A DNA stretch of 64,000 nucleotides, from contig NC_087063.1 in assembly GCF_963678635.1 (NCBI RefSeq), positions 17,114,449 through 17,178,448 of the forward strand. Reading direction: 5' to 3'. How positions within the stretch are numbered: the first letter of the stretch is position 1; every line of letters begins with the position of its first letter. Under the pieces are notes generated by a model. It searched no databases and was not told the origin of the DNA. It worked only from the letters and a program-made list of their open reading frames with translations. Positions 47,264 to 59,030 of the stretch are shown piece after piece. This stretch comes from Symsagittifera roscoffensis. Lineage: Eukaryota; Xenacoelomorpha; Acoela; Convolutidae. The position numbers were made by a program, and so were the translations under genes.

Positions 47264-49254
47264 TAAAAAAAATGTTTTGCGTTTCGTGGTTAATGAAAAA
47301 GTTTTCGATTTTTCTGAAACTGCAAAGAAGGAGCAGTTTATGGAAATCCTTTATATTTTCTTCGAGACAAAATTCAGACTCACTAATTTTTTACTCACGC
47401 CAGCTAGCACGCAAAGTGTTTTTTTTTAAATCGTATTTTTTTCAATCAAACTCGGAAATAAAGTGCATTAGTTGTGGCACTGCTACTATATAGCGATGGT
47501 AATTCAATGTCATAGTGTGTTCTATCGCCGTTTTAAAGGCTGGTGTTTTCACTTATTCAACAAAACTTGGCGCAGATGCAAGACAAATCCGACAGATTGC
47601 AAGCGTTTTGTTTTTCGATGCTTGTTTTACTCTTTTTCTTTTTTTAGAGCTACTTTTATCCCTTTTTTTGCTTGTTTGCAAATTGCAGCATCGCCTCTGT
47701 GTGGAATCAGAGTCTGTAAATCACACATAGTTGTCTGCAAATCACCCATAAATTTTAAAGATACTGCATTGCGTTAATTTTTGATCGCAGCAACTCACTT
47801 CTGTTTTCACATTGCAGCATCGCAGCAACATTGCAGCAACTCTTTGGGAAAATTGATTAACTCAAACTTTTTACTCCTCTTTGCACTTAATATAGTAGAG
47901 GAAGTGTTAGGTGAAGACCAATTTTTGAATTCATTTTCTTCGTGCAGCATCAGTATAGCCAGTTCATTCAAAATCAAACCTGTACCTCCAGCTTTATCTG
48001 GACACCATAATTATTTTTTTTCGAGAAATTTTTGGTTCACCGAGTTTTTTTTTCAGTATTAAAAAACTGACTTAAGCTTTTTTACGATTGTGTTGTATCG
48101 CAAGTGGTGCGAAGATCCACTTCGCTTGTGTAATATGAAGATTTATAACTGTTACAAACCAACCATCGTTTTCTCTAATTTGCGGATAGAGTTAAAGAAT
48201 TGCAACTGTTCCCTCCCCAGTTCTCAAATAATTGACTTATTTCCACTTTTAATCCAGGGTGTAATTACGAAACTTCCTTTGACCGATCAATGGCAGTATA
48301 ACAAGATTTCGTGTGCATCAGTAGACCACATTTATACCGGTCCAAATACCGGTCCCCGGCCGAACAATTTTTCTAAAATTTCTTGTGATGCTTTAAAATG
48401 GGACACCCGTTTTTTTAGTAGAAACAATAACCGGTTATTGCGCTAATTTTACGCTTTTTTTATACATCTATGATGAGATACATTTTAAACAAATGTCCAT
48501 CTTTTGCTTTCCTGGGGGTGGGATGTGTAAGATTCTAGAGCAAAATTGAAAATTTTTTACTTCTTTTAAGACATACCCAATTTTTTGGGCTTCGGAAAAC
48601 CCTGAATGCTGACCAAATGTCTTAAAAGTGTACCGATAATGACTTAAAGTAATCTTCATAACAGCAAGCTGTGAGCTTCCTATTTGGTAAATTAGTTGCG
48701 GGAAAAGGTGAACAAACTATAAAATTTCAAACATAGAAGAAATTAGTTCAACGGATGATTGAAACTTTTCACTTCTGACTTTAATGCAAAACTATTGAGT
48801 GAACTGAATCAAAAGATTTTGAGTTTAAATTTCAAGTGTTTTTTGGAGTGAAGAAAGCATGTGAGTAATTTTGTTGTTAAGTTTATTTTTTCGAGTGAAA
48901 GCATGTGAGTAACTTTGTTGTTAAGGTCACTTTTTCGGAAGACTTTGAAGCTGATTTAAGGAACAAATTTCAGCAAACGTCGTCAAACTTTCTAGCGCTT
49001 TCTTCATTAAAGGATCGGCATAAAAAATTTATATACCTTTTAATATTCAATTAAATTGGGAAGGTTTATATTGGAAAAAGTCGTTCGTATCCACAATTGA
49101 GGCTACGACTATTTAACCATTTCCATGAAATTGTTTTAGCTATGAGATACGTTCATTCGCGATAAACTTGATTAGTTAATTTCAATATATTAAGGTTTTC
49201 ATCAGCAAAAGTTTCTTCAAGCGCTTGATTTTATAGTGTAAAAAATTAACATAA

Positions 49255-50072
49255 ATGATTTTCCGCTTTGTTATCAGGAAAAACTTCCTTGCAGAAATTA
49301 AAGTTTTTAACTATGTGCTTCTCAAAACAGGCGTCCCTTTCGCAAAAACGCCTCAAATTCCTAAATTAGTTCTACTTGGAAACGAAAAATCCGGGAAAAG
49401 TTCGCTGCTGGAAAAATTATTTGGAAGCTCAGTTTATATTAAAGACCAGAAAATTGATCGACCTGTGCATGTCGAGACTTGTCATGTTGATGGTATGGTC
49501 TTGATTCCTGGTTCGAACTGGAGGATCTAAAGGGATCCCAATTCCTCACGGGAGAAGATTTGGGAACGGAGTTAATCAGAACTGCAGCGACTCTTGATTT
49601 CACAGAAACAGAGATCCTAGAAAGTCCGATTAAAATGAAACTTAACTCATTTGACCTCTGCGGGGATGTTACATTCGTTGGTTTCCCAGGTGTTAAAAAC
49701 AGCGATAACTGGAGTAATTTCAGGGATTTTGTGATGAGAGAGTTTGACTACTCTTCCGATTGTATTTTAATTGGAGTTGTGTCTGTGACCGATCCGAATA
49801 ACCAAGCCAGGGTTCTTAAACTTCTTGTTGATTTGGATTCTCACCGAGTCAGATTTTCGTTAATTTTGACCAAACTGGATCTGGTTTCAGTTGACGATAT
49901 TCAAACTTTTCTGGATTCTTACTTGTCTACTTTTCCTCAAGTAGTCGGAATTGGAAACATGGACGACGGAATCAACCAAAAAGAAGTTTTATGTGTAGAT
50001 AAATTAAACAATAAAATTCATGCGGCAATTCCAAAATTCGCTCTCAGGGCTTATTTTTGTGTTTTCGGATAG
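49255..50072 (+). pseudogene. Dynamin-like G-domain copy 6, frameshifted
   Basis: ATG start, P-loop intact, and the same GGTAT insertion and stop as copy 2 (frame ends 49530). Downstream sequence to 50072 is in another frame with FPG and TKLD. It adds private changes such as LLVDL and RFSLIL. Confidence 0.85.
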
Positions 50073-50883
50073 CCAAGAGACTACTTACCACAAAATGGAA
50101 AATTAGAAGAAACATTTTCAGAAAGAACAACCGCAGGCCACAGATGACTTAATTCTTTATTAGTAATTTTTTTCTACTAAACCGACATCACTTTCTTCCC
50201 GCATCTTGAAAGCAAAATTTATTGCTAAGCAGATTTTCCTTACCCACGGAAATTTTCAGTTATTCTTTTTGTGCATTCGAAAACTTGGCATCTGACTGAA
50301 AATGACAATTGCTTTGATGCTTCACAACTGAGAAAGCGAATCGTGTTAAATAAAATTTGGAATATTCATTGAAAAACAATAATTATTTGACTTGAACAGG
50401 AAAAAAATGAGCTGAATTTTTTTCAAAAATTTGGTCAACGAAAGCAGTGAAATTTTTTATTTAGTTTGTGCTGTTTTTTTGTTTTTTTTTTTCGTTTTTT
50501 TTTGTTCGGAAAAAGTCTTGATTTTTTTCACGTCAAATTAGATTGTTATCGGTTTGACTTGTAATTTTTTAGGTTCAATTTAAATTTAATTGCAGCGAAG
50601 AATAGCAAATTTGGCTCTCAAATTAAAAAAAATGGCAATGGTGCAAACACTTCTAGTTTTCCAATCGGAAATTAAATATACCTATTGATTCAGTTTTCTC
50701 AAATTGATCAAGTTTTATCAAAAAAACTTGGTCATAAATTGTTTCTGAAATTATTTAAGTTTTCAGGTCTTTTTTTTTGAAATTTAAATTTTCTTCGCTA
50801 TTTTCCTCGAACTGCTACTTTTTGCAATTTCAGAATTTTTAATTACTTTGACATTAACGAAAAATGCAATAATCAGTTTTTTT

Positions 50884-51335
50884 CCGACGTGACACTGACC
50901 AGGTTAAAAATGATATGACACTGACCAGATTTTCGCATCGGTCAAACATAGTTCGCTTATTTTGAAAAAGATGAAGTGGGAAATTGAAGTAAGACCGAGG
51001 ACACAAAAAATATGTTTCATTTACACTTTTCTCTAGAATGTCGAAACGTAATTTTCCGATGACAAATTAAACACTGCGTATATTGACATTTGTTTAACTC
51101 TCTGTAGCTATGTGTTTATTAAAACACATAAAAATAAAGATCTAGCAGAGATTTCTAAAATTGTCAATAAACGCAGTACTTACTTTTTTATAGGATTATT
51201 ACATTTTGACGTTCTAGAGAACTTTATCTGTCGCCGAAATAATTACATATATTTTGTGGCTTCGATTTTATTTGATTTTAATGCCATAACCTGGTTAATG
51301 TCACATCATCTTTTAGCTGGTCAGTGTCACATCGG
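50884..51335. mobile_element. Foldback element, unit 7
   Basis: Complete copy; CCGACG variant as in units 3 and 4. Confidence 0.75.
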
Positions 51336-52119
51336 TAAAAAAAATGTTTTGCGTTTCGTGGTTAATGAAAAAGTTTTCGAATTTTCTGAAACTGCAAAGA
51401 AGGAGCAGTTTATGGAAATCCTTTATATTTTCTTCGAGACAAAGTTCAGACTCACTAATTTTTTACTCACGCCAGCTAGCACGCATAGTTTTTTTTTTGA
51501 AAATCGTATTTTTTCTAATTAAACTCGAAAATAAAGTGCATTAGTTGTGGCACTGCTACTATATAGCGATGGTAATTCAATGTCATAGTGTGTTCTATCG
51601 CCGTTTTAAAGGCTGGTGTTTTCACTTATTCAAGAAAACTTGGCGCAGATGCAAGACAAATCCGACAGATTGCAAGCGTTTTGTTTTTCGATGCTTGTTT
51701 TACTCTTTTTCTTTTTTTAGAGCTACTTTTATCCCTTTTTTGCTTCTGTTTTCACATTGCAGCATCGCAGCAACTCACATTGCAGCATCGCAGCAACTCA
51801 CTTCTGTTTTCACATTGCAGCAACTCTTTGGGAAAATTGATTAACTCAAACTTTTCTCTCCTCTTTGCACTTAATATAGTAGAGGAAGTGTTAGGTGAAG
51901 ACCAATTTTTGAATTCATTTTCTTCGTGCAGCATCAGTATAGCCAATTCATTCAAAATTAAACCTGTACCTCCAGCTTTATCTGGACCCCATAACTTTTT
52001 TTTTTCGAGAAATTTTTGGTTCACCGAGTTTTTTTTTTCAGTTTTAAAAAATTGACTTAAGCTTTTTTACGATTGTGTTGTATCGCAAGTGGTGCGAAGA
52101 TCCACTTCGCTTGTGTAAT

Positions 52120-52815
52120 ATGAAGATTTATAACTGTTACAAACCAACCATCGTTTTCTCTAATTTGCGGATAGAGTTAAAGAATTGCAACTGTTCCCTC
52201 CCCAGTTCTCAAATAATTGACTTATTTCCACTTTTAATCCAGGGTGTAATTACGAAACTTCCTTTGACCGATCAATGGCAGTATAACAAGATTTCGTGTG
52301 CATCAGTAGACCACATTTATACCGGTCCAAATACAGAAACAGAAACAGAGACAGAGATCCTAGAAAGTCCGATTAAAATGAAACTTAACTCATTTGACCT
52401 CTGCGGGGATGTTACATTCGTTGGTTTCCCAGGAGTTAAAAACAGCGATAACTGGAATAGTTTCATGGATTTTGTGATGAGAGAGTTTGACTACTCTTCC
52501 GATTGTATTTTAATTGGAGTTGTGTCTGTGACCGATCCGAATAACCAAGCCAGGGTTCTTAAACTTCTTCGTGATTTGGATTCTCACCGAGTCAGCTCTT
52601 CGTTAATTTTGACCAAACTCGATCTGGTTTCAGTTGACGATATTCAAACCTTTCTGGATTCTTACTTGTCTACTTTTCCTCAAGTAGTCGGAATTGGAAA
52701 CATGGACGACGGAATCAACCAAAAAGAAGTTTTATGTGTAGATAAATTAAACAACAAAATTCATGCGGCAATTCCAAAATTCGCTCTCAGGGCTTATTTT
52801 TGTGTTTTCGGATAG
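52120..52815 (+). pseudogene. In-frame fusion of the 94-codon ORF with the second half of a G domain
   Basis: From the ATG at 52120 the frame runs through the anonymous ORF (MKIYNCYKPTIVFS...) to YTGPNTETETETEILE and then in frame into the G domain with GFPGV and TKLDLV, ending with the common foreign tail. The P-loop and switch I are absent, so it cannot bind GTP normally. The equivalent in unit 3 is frameshifted and in unit 4 deleted. ATG choice is by position only. It is most likely a rearrangement product. Confidence 0.6.
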
Positions 52816-53187
52816 CCAAGAGACTACTTACCAAAAAATGGAAAATTAGAAGAAACATTTTCAGAAAGAACAACCGCAGGCCACAGATGACTTAATTCTT
52901 TTTAGTAATTTTTTTCTACTAAACCGACATCACTTTCTTGGACCGGATCGGCATAAAAAGTTTATATACCTTTTAATATTCAATTAAATTGGGAAGGTTT
53001 ATATTGGAAAAAGTCGTTCGTATCCACAATTGAGGCTACGACTATTTAACCCTTTCCATGAAATTGTTTTAGCTGTGATAGACGTTCATTCGCGATAAAC
53101 TTGATTAGTTAATTTCAATATATTAAGGTTTTCATCAGCAAAAGTTTCTTCAAGCACTTGATTTTATAGTGTAAAAAATTAACATAA

Positions 53188-53871
53188 ATGGTTTTCCGCT
53201 TTGTTATCAGGAAAAACTTCCTTGCAGAAGTTAAAGTTTTTAACTATGTGCTTCTCAAAACAGGCGTCTCTTTCGCAAAAACGCCTCAAATTCCTAAATT
53301 AGTTCTACTTGGAAACGAAAAATCCGGGAAAAGTTCGCTGCTGGAAAAATTATTTGGAAGCTCAGTTTATATTAAAGACCAGAAAATTGATCGACCTGTG
53401 CATGTCGAGACTTGTCATGTTGATGATCTTGATTCCTGGTTCGAACTGGAGGATCTAAAGGGATCCCGATTCCTCACGGGAGAAGATTTGGGAACGGAGT
53501 TAATCAGAACTGCAGCGACTCTTGATTTCACAGAAACAGAGATCCTAGAAAGTCCGATTAAAATGAAACTTAACTCACTTGACCTCTGCGGGGATGTTAC
53601 ATTCGTTGGTTTCCCAGGTGTTAAAAACAGCGATAACTGGAATAGCTTCAGGGATTTTGTGATGAGAGAGTTTGACTACTCTTCCGATTGTATTTTAATT
53701 GGAGTTGTGTCTGTGACCGATCCGAATAACCAAGCCAGGGTTCTTAAACTTCTTGGTGATTTGGATTCTCACCGAGTCAGATCTTCGTTAATTTTGACCA
53801 AACTCGATCTGGTTTCAGTTGACGATATTCAAACCTTTCTGGATTCTTCTTGTCTACTTTTCCTCAAGTAG
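53188..53871 (+). pseudogene. Dynamin-like G-domain copy 7b, frameshifted after TKLD
   Basis: ATG start and intact P-loop. It has the same 1-bp deletion and LDSSCLLFLK end as copy 4b. HVDD replaces HVDG. The upstream half matches unit 3 (AATLDF) and the downstream half unit 4. Confidence 0.85.
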
Positions 53872-54803
53872 TCGGAATTGGAAACATGGACGACGGAATC
53901 AACCAAAAAGAAGTTTTATGTGTAGATAAATTAAACAATAAAATTCATGCGGCAATTCCAAAATTCGCTCTCAGGGCTTATTTTTGTGTTTTCGGATAGC
54001 CAAGAGACTACTTACCAAAAAATGGAAAATTAGAAGAAACATTTTCAGAAAGAACAACCGCAGGCCACAGATGACTTAATTCTTTTTAGTAATTTTTTTC
54101 TACTAAACCGACATCACTTTCTTCCCGCATCTTGAAAGCAAAATTTATTGCTAAGCAGATTTTCATTACCCACGGAAATTTTCAGTTATTCTTTTTGTGC
54201 ACTCGAAAACTTGGCATCTGACTGAAAATGACAATTGCTTTGATGCTTCACAACTGAGAAAGCGAATCGTGTTAAAACAAATTTGGAATATTCATTGAAA
54301 AACAATAATTATTTGACTTGAACAGGAAAAAATTGAGCTGAATTTTTTTCAAAAATTTGGTCAACGAAAGCAGTGAAAACTTTTATTTAGTTTGTGCAGT
54401 TTTTTTGTTTTTTTTTTTAGTTTTTTTTTGTTCGGAAAAAGTCTAGATTTTTTTCACGTCAAATTAGATTGTTATCGGATTGTAATTTTTTAGGTTCAAT
54501 TTAAATTTAATTGCAGCGAAGAATAGAAAATTTGGCTCTCAAATTAAAAAAAATGGCAATGGTGCAAACACTTCTAGTTTTCCAATCGGAAATTAAATAT
54601 ACCTATTGATTCAGTTTTCTCAAATTGATCAAGTTTTATCAAACAAAATTGGTCATAAATTGTTTCTGAATTTATTTAGGTTTTCAGGTCTTTTTTTGAA
54701 ATTTAAATTTTCTTCGATATTTTCCTCGAACTGCTACTTTTTGCATTTTCAGAATTTTTAATTACTTTGACATTAACGAAAAATGCAATAATCAGTTTTT
54801 TTT

Positions 54804-55255
54804 CCGATGTGACACTGACCAGGTTAAAAATGATGTGACACTGACCAGATTTTCGCTTCGGTCAAACATAGTTCGCTTATTTTGAAAACGATGAAGTGGG
54901 AAATTGAAGTAAAACCGAGGACACAAAAAATATGTTTTGTTTACACTTTTCTCTAGAATGTCGAAATGTAATTTTCCGATGACAAATTAAACACTGCGTA
55001 TATTGACATTTGTTTAACTCTCTGTAGCTATGTGTTTATTAAAACACATAAAGATAAAGATCCAGCAGAGAGTTCTAAAATTGTCAATAAACGCAGTACT
55101 TACTTTTTTATAGGATTATTACATTTTGACGTTCTAGAGAACTTTATCTGTCGCCGAAATAATTACATATATTTTGTGGCTTCGATTTTATTTGATTTTA
55201 ATGCCATAAACTGGTTAATGTCACATCATCTTTAAGCTGGTCAGTGTCACATCGG
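54804..55255. mobile_element. Foldback element, unit 8
   Basis: Complete copy with both terminal repeats, same variants as unit 5. Confidence 0.75.
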
Positions 55256-57889
55256 TAAAAAAAATGTTTTGCGTTTCGTGGTTAATGAAAAAGTTTTCGA
55301 ATTTTCTGAAACTGCAAAGAAGAAGCAGTTTATGGAAATCCTTTATATTTTCTTCGAGACAAAGTTCAGACTCACTAATTTTTTACTCACGCCAGCTAGC
55401 ACGCATAGTGTTTTTTTTAAAATCGTATTTTTTCCAATTAAACTCGAAAATAAAGTGCATTAGTTGTGGCACTGCTACTATATAGCGATGGTAATTCAAT
55501 GTCATAGTGTGTTCTATCGCCGTTTTAAAGGCTGGTGTTTTCACTCATTCAAGAAACTTGGCGCAGATGCTAGACAAATCCGACAGATTGCAAGCGTTTT
55601 GTTTTTCGATGCTTGTTTTACTCTTTTTCTTTTTTTAGAGCTACTTTTATCCCTTTTTTTGCTTCTGTTTTCACATTGCAGCATCGCCTCTGTGTGGAAT
55701 CAGAGTCTGTAAATCACACATAGTTGTCAGCAAATTACCCATAAATTTTAAAGATTCTGCATTGCGTTGATTTTTGAATTTAGAACTCGGTGTTAAACGA
55801 CTGTTATTTCCAAAGACTAGCTCATTTGATTTTTTATCCTTGCGATAAGCAAGTGTATTGCAATCGGTTTCTTTACTTTTGTTTCGTAAATAACTTTGCT
55901 CACAAGTTGGATGTCTGGACTCATTGCTAGTGGTACCTTGTTTCATAGTATAAACAAATTTTTTAGCATTCCCGGCTAAATTAGTCTGAGGCGGTAAAAG
56001 TCCTGGGTTCGAATCTGACCAGGATCTGTGTTTTTTTCAAGCGGGTAGTTTAATGTTTCAAATGAAAATGTTGGTCAATTATTTGTCTGCTTACCTGTTG
56101 TCAGTTGAAGTGTCAAATCTTGGAATCAATTTTTTGCCCGCGAATTTTCAAAATTGTTTTTAGTGTTTGTTTTGTTCTTGCAGTTTGTATTCTCACTTAC
56201 CTTGACTTCGCATTCCTTTCTTTTTGTTGCTTAGCTAGAAAGAAAGTTTTTTATTGACTTAATGACCTATTTTTGGGTCACTTGAAGGAAAATACAGTTT
56301 TAACTCTTCCCTCCGCACTTTTCAAATTAGCTGCATGCTTACGACTCGGTGTGTTAAAATATCATTTTTTTTCGTTTTGAAGAATTTTTTCGCTTTTTGC
56401 AAAAATTTTAGTTTTTCTCTGAATCTTCCGCTAAATTTCAAAAAATGCGTCTAAATTGAAAAACTGCTCACTCCCCTGTGTGCCTCCATACTCTCCTAAA
56501 GCCTTTCTTAACTAAACCCCTCTGTCTACAGCCTTCGTAAAAGTCTGTGAGGGAATCTTTGACCCATATTTTTGATCTTTTTTCGATTTCTTGAAAACTT
56601 TTACTCTGAAATCTGAGTACATAGCTTTAATGAAAAAAAAAGCTTTTAAAAAGTCTTCGTTCCTAAAGGGGCTATATTCAAAATTTTTTCTATACAAAAA
56701 TTAATGGCCCTCGGAATAGTCAAAGTTTTCATTTTTGACTGTTTCGTGAACCTTTGATTTGTTTCGAAAACTGTTTCTCATATCTGCCATTATGGGTTCA
56801 ACGGGGATAATGCCCCCGGATTGGTTATTGCCCCCGGACAAGTTGAATTTGTGATTTTTTTTTCAATTTTTCAAACTTTTTGAATATTCTCGAAAACTTT
56901 CCTGCCATAACTGAGACTTTTGGTTCAATTCAAACAAAAAGTTGTCGGAAGCTCATTTTCTTAAGCGACTACACCAAAAATTGTTGACAGCAAAATTTAT
57001 GGGCCTCGAAAAGTCAAAATTTTGACTTTTTGACCGTTTTTTTTGGAAGTTTTTGACTTTTCTCAAGAACTACTTCCCAAATCTGAAATTTGAACCCAAT
57101 CAAAGACGCAGATTGCGAACTCCTTCTGCTTATGGGGCTATGACTTATTTTTTTATGCAAAAAGTTATGATTCTCCTGAATGCAAAATTTTTCATTTGTT
57201 TGGACCTTTTTTTGGACTTTTTTTGCTAACTCTCCTGACAAACATAATATGATAAATTTAATCGAAACAACAGGATGCTGAAAGATAACGTTTCAAAGTT
57301 GTTTATGCACAGTTTGCTTAAAAAATCTGATGGCGATCAAAAAAGTCAAAGTTTTGACAATTTTTTTTCGATTTTTTTTTCACTTCACGCAAAAACTACC
57401 GTGACAGTTCTTAGGCTGTGTTCAATCAAGAAAACCAAACTTGGGAGTTTTCTCTGCTTAAGTGTACACAACCTGCTTTCTGCAGAAAAAAGTTGTGAAT
57501 TTTTATTAGTCTTGTGATCGTTTTTTAGAATTTTTTAGAGTTTTTTAGAAAACTTTTTGAACTTTGTTAAAGTTTACACAATCAAATTTCAGATTGAAAA
57601 TTAAATGATAGAACCGGTTGCGACAATTGGTCCTGCAGAAGCGGCGACTCCTATATTTTTGTTAGGTAAAGACCAATTTTTGAATTCATTTTCTTCGTGC
57701 AGCATCAGTATAGCCAATTCATTCAAAATCAAACCTGTACCTCCAGCTTTATCTGGACCCCATAATTATTTTTTTTCGAGAAATTTTTGGTTCACCGAGT
57801 TTTTTTTTCAGTATTAAAAAATTGACTTAAGCTTTTTTACGATTGTGTTGTATCGCAAGTGGTGCGAAGATCCACTTCGCTTGTGTAAT

Positions 57890-58174
57890 ATGAAGATTTA
57901 TAACTGTTACAAACCAACCATCGTTTTCTCCAATTTGCGGATAGAGTTAAAGAATTGCAACTGTTCCCTCCCCAGTTCTCAAATAATTGACTTATTTCCA
58001 CTTTTAATCCAGGGTGTAATTACGAAACCCCCTTTGACCGATCAATGGCAGTATAACAAGATTTCGTGTGCATCAGTAGACCACATTTATACCGGTCCAA
58101 ATACCGGTCCCCGGCCGAACAATTTTTCTAAAATTTCTTGTGATGCTTTAAAATGGGACACCCGTTTTTTTTAG
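57890..58174 (+). CDS. Anonymous 94-codon ORF, one per array unit (unit 8 copy)
   Basis: I do not recognise this product. It runs from ATG to TAG, with five Cys, YTGPNTGPRPNNF and a C-terminal WDTRFF. Copies with the same ATG start at 27008, 31075, 35067, 38993, 44068, 48135 and 52120; those at 35067, 38993 and 52120 are fused downstream by a deletion. Differences among copies are few and include Cys/Tyr and Leu/Pro changes, so conservation merely reflects recent duplication. It could be a lost 5' exon, a relic or chance. Confidence 0.2.
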   Translation: MKIYNCYKPTIVFSNLRIELKNCNCSLPSSQIIDLFPLLIQGVITKPPLTDQWQYNKISCASVDHIYTGPNTGPRPNNFSKISCDALKWDTRFF

Positions 58175-59030
58175 TAGAAACAATAACCGGTTATTGCGCT
58201 AATTTTACGCTTTTTTTATACATCTATGATGAGATACATTTTAAACAAATGTCCATCTTTTGCTTTCCTGGGGGTGGGATGTGTAAGATTCTAGAGCAAA
58301 ATTGAAAACTTTTTGCTTCTTTTAAGACATACCCAACTTTTTGGGCTTCGGAAAACCCTGAATGCTGACCAAATGTCTTAAAATTGTACCGATAATGACT
58401 TAAAGTAATCTTCAAAACAGCAAGCTGTGAGCTTCCTATTTGGTAAATTAGTTGCGGGAAAAGGTGAACAAACTATAAAATTTCAAACATAGAAGAAATT
58501 AGTTCAACGGATGATTGAAACTTTTCACTTCTGACTTTAATGCAAAACTATTGAGTGAACTGAATCAAAAGATTTTGAGTTTAAATTTCAAGTGTTTTTT
58601 GGAGTGAAGAAAGCATGTGAGTAATTTTGTTGTTAAGGTTATTTTTTCGAGTGAAAGCATGTGAGTAACTTTGTTGTTAAGGTCACTTTTTCGGAAGACT
58701 TTGAAGCTGATTTAAGGAACAAATTTCAGCAAACGTCGTCAAACTTTCTAGCGCTTTCTTCATTAAAGGATCGGAATAAAAAGTTTAATACCTTTTAAAA
58801 TTCAATTAAGTTGGGAAGGTTTATATTGGAAAAAGTCGTTCGTATCCACAATTGAGGCTACGACTATTTAACCATTCCCATGAAATTGTTTTAGCTGTGA
58901 TATACGTTCGTGGGCGATAAACTTGATTAGTTAATTTCAATATATTAAGGTTTTCATTAGCAAAATTTTCTTCAAGCGCTTGATTTTATAGTGTAATAAT
59001 AACATAAACGGTTTTCCGCTTTGTTATCAG

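Larger units (their letters stand above)
46522..50596 (+). repeat. Dynamin array unit 6 (4,075 bp)
   Basis: Near-identical to unit 2, including the 5-bp insertion in the G domain. It has a foldback element (46810-47263), the 94-codon ORF (ATG 48135), extended by a few codons because one T is missing before its stop, and a G-domain pseudogene (49255-50072). Confidence 0.85.
50597..54517 (+). repeat. Dynamin array unit 7 (3,921 bp), a unit 3/unit 4 hybrid
   Basis: It matches unit 3 (offset about 17,054) up to the middle of the G domain and unit 4 (offset about 13,828) after it. It contains a foldback element (50884-51335), the in-frame fusion ORF (52120-52815) and a G domain (53188-53871). Confidence 0.85.
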
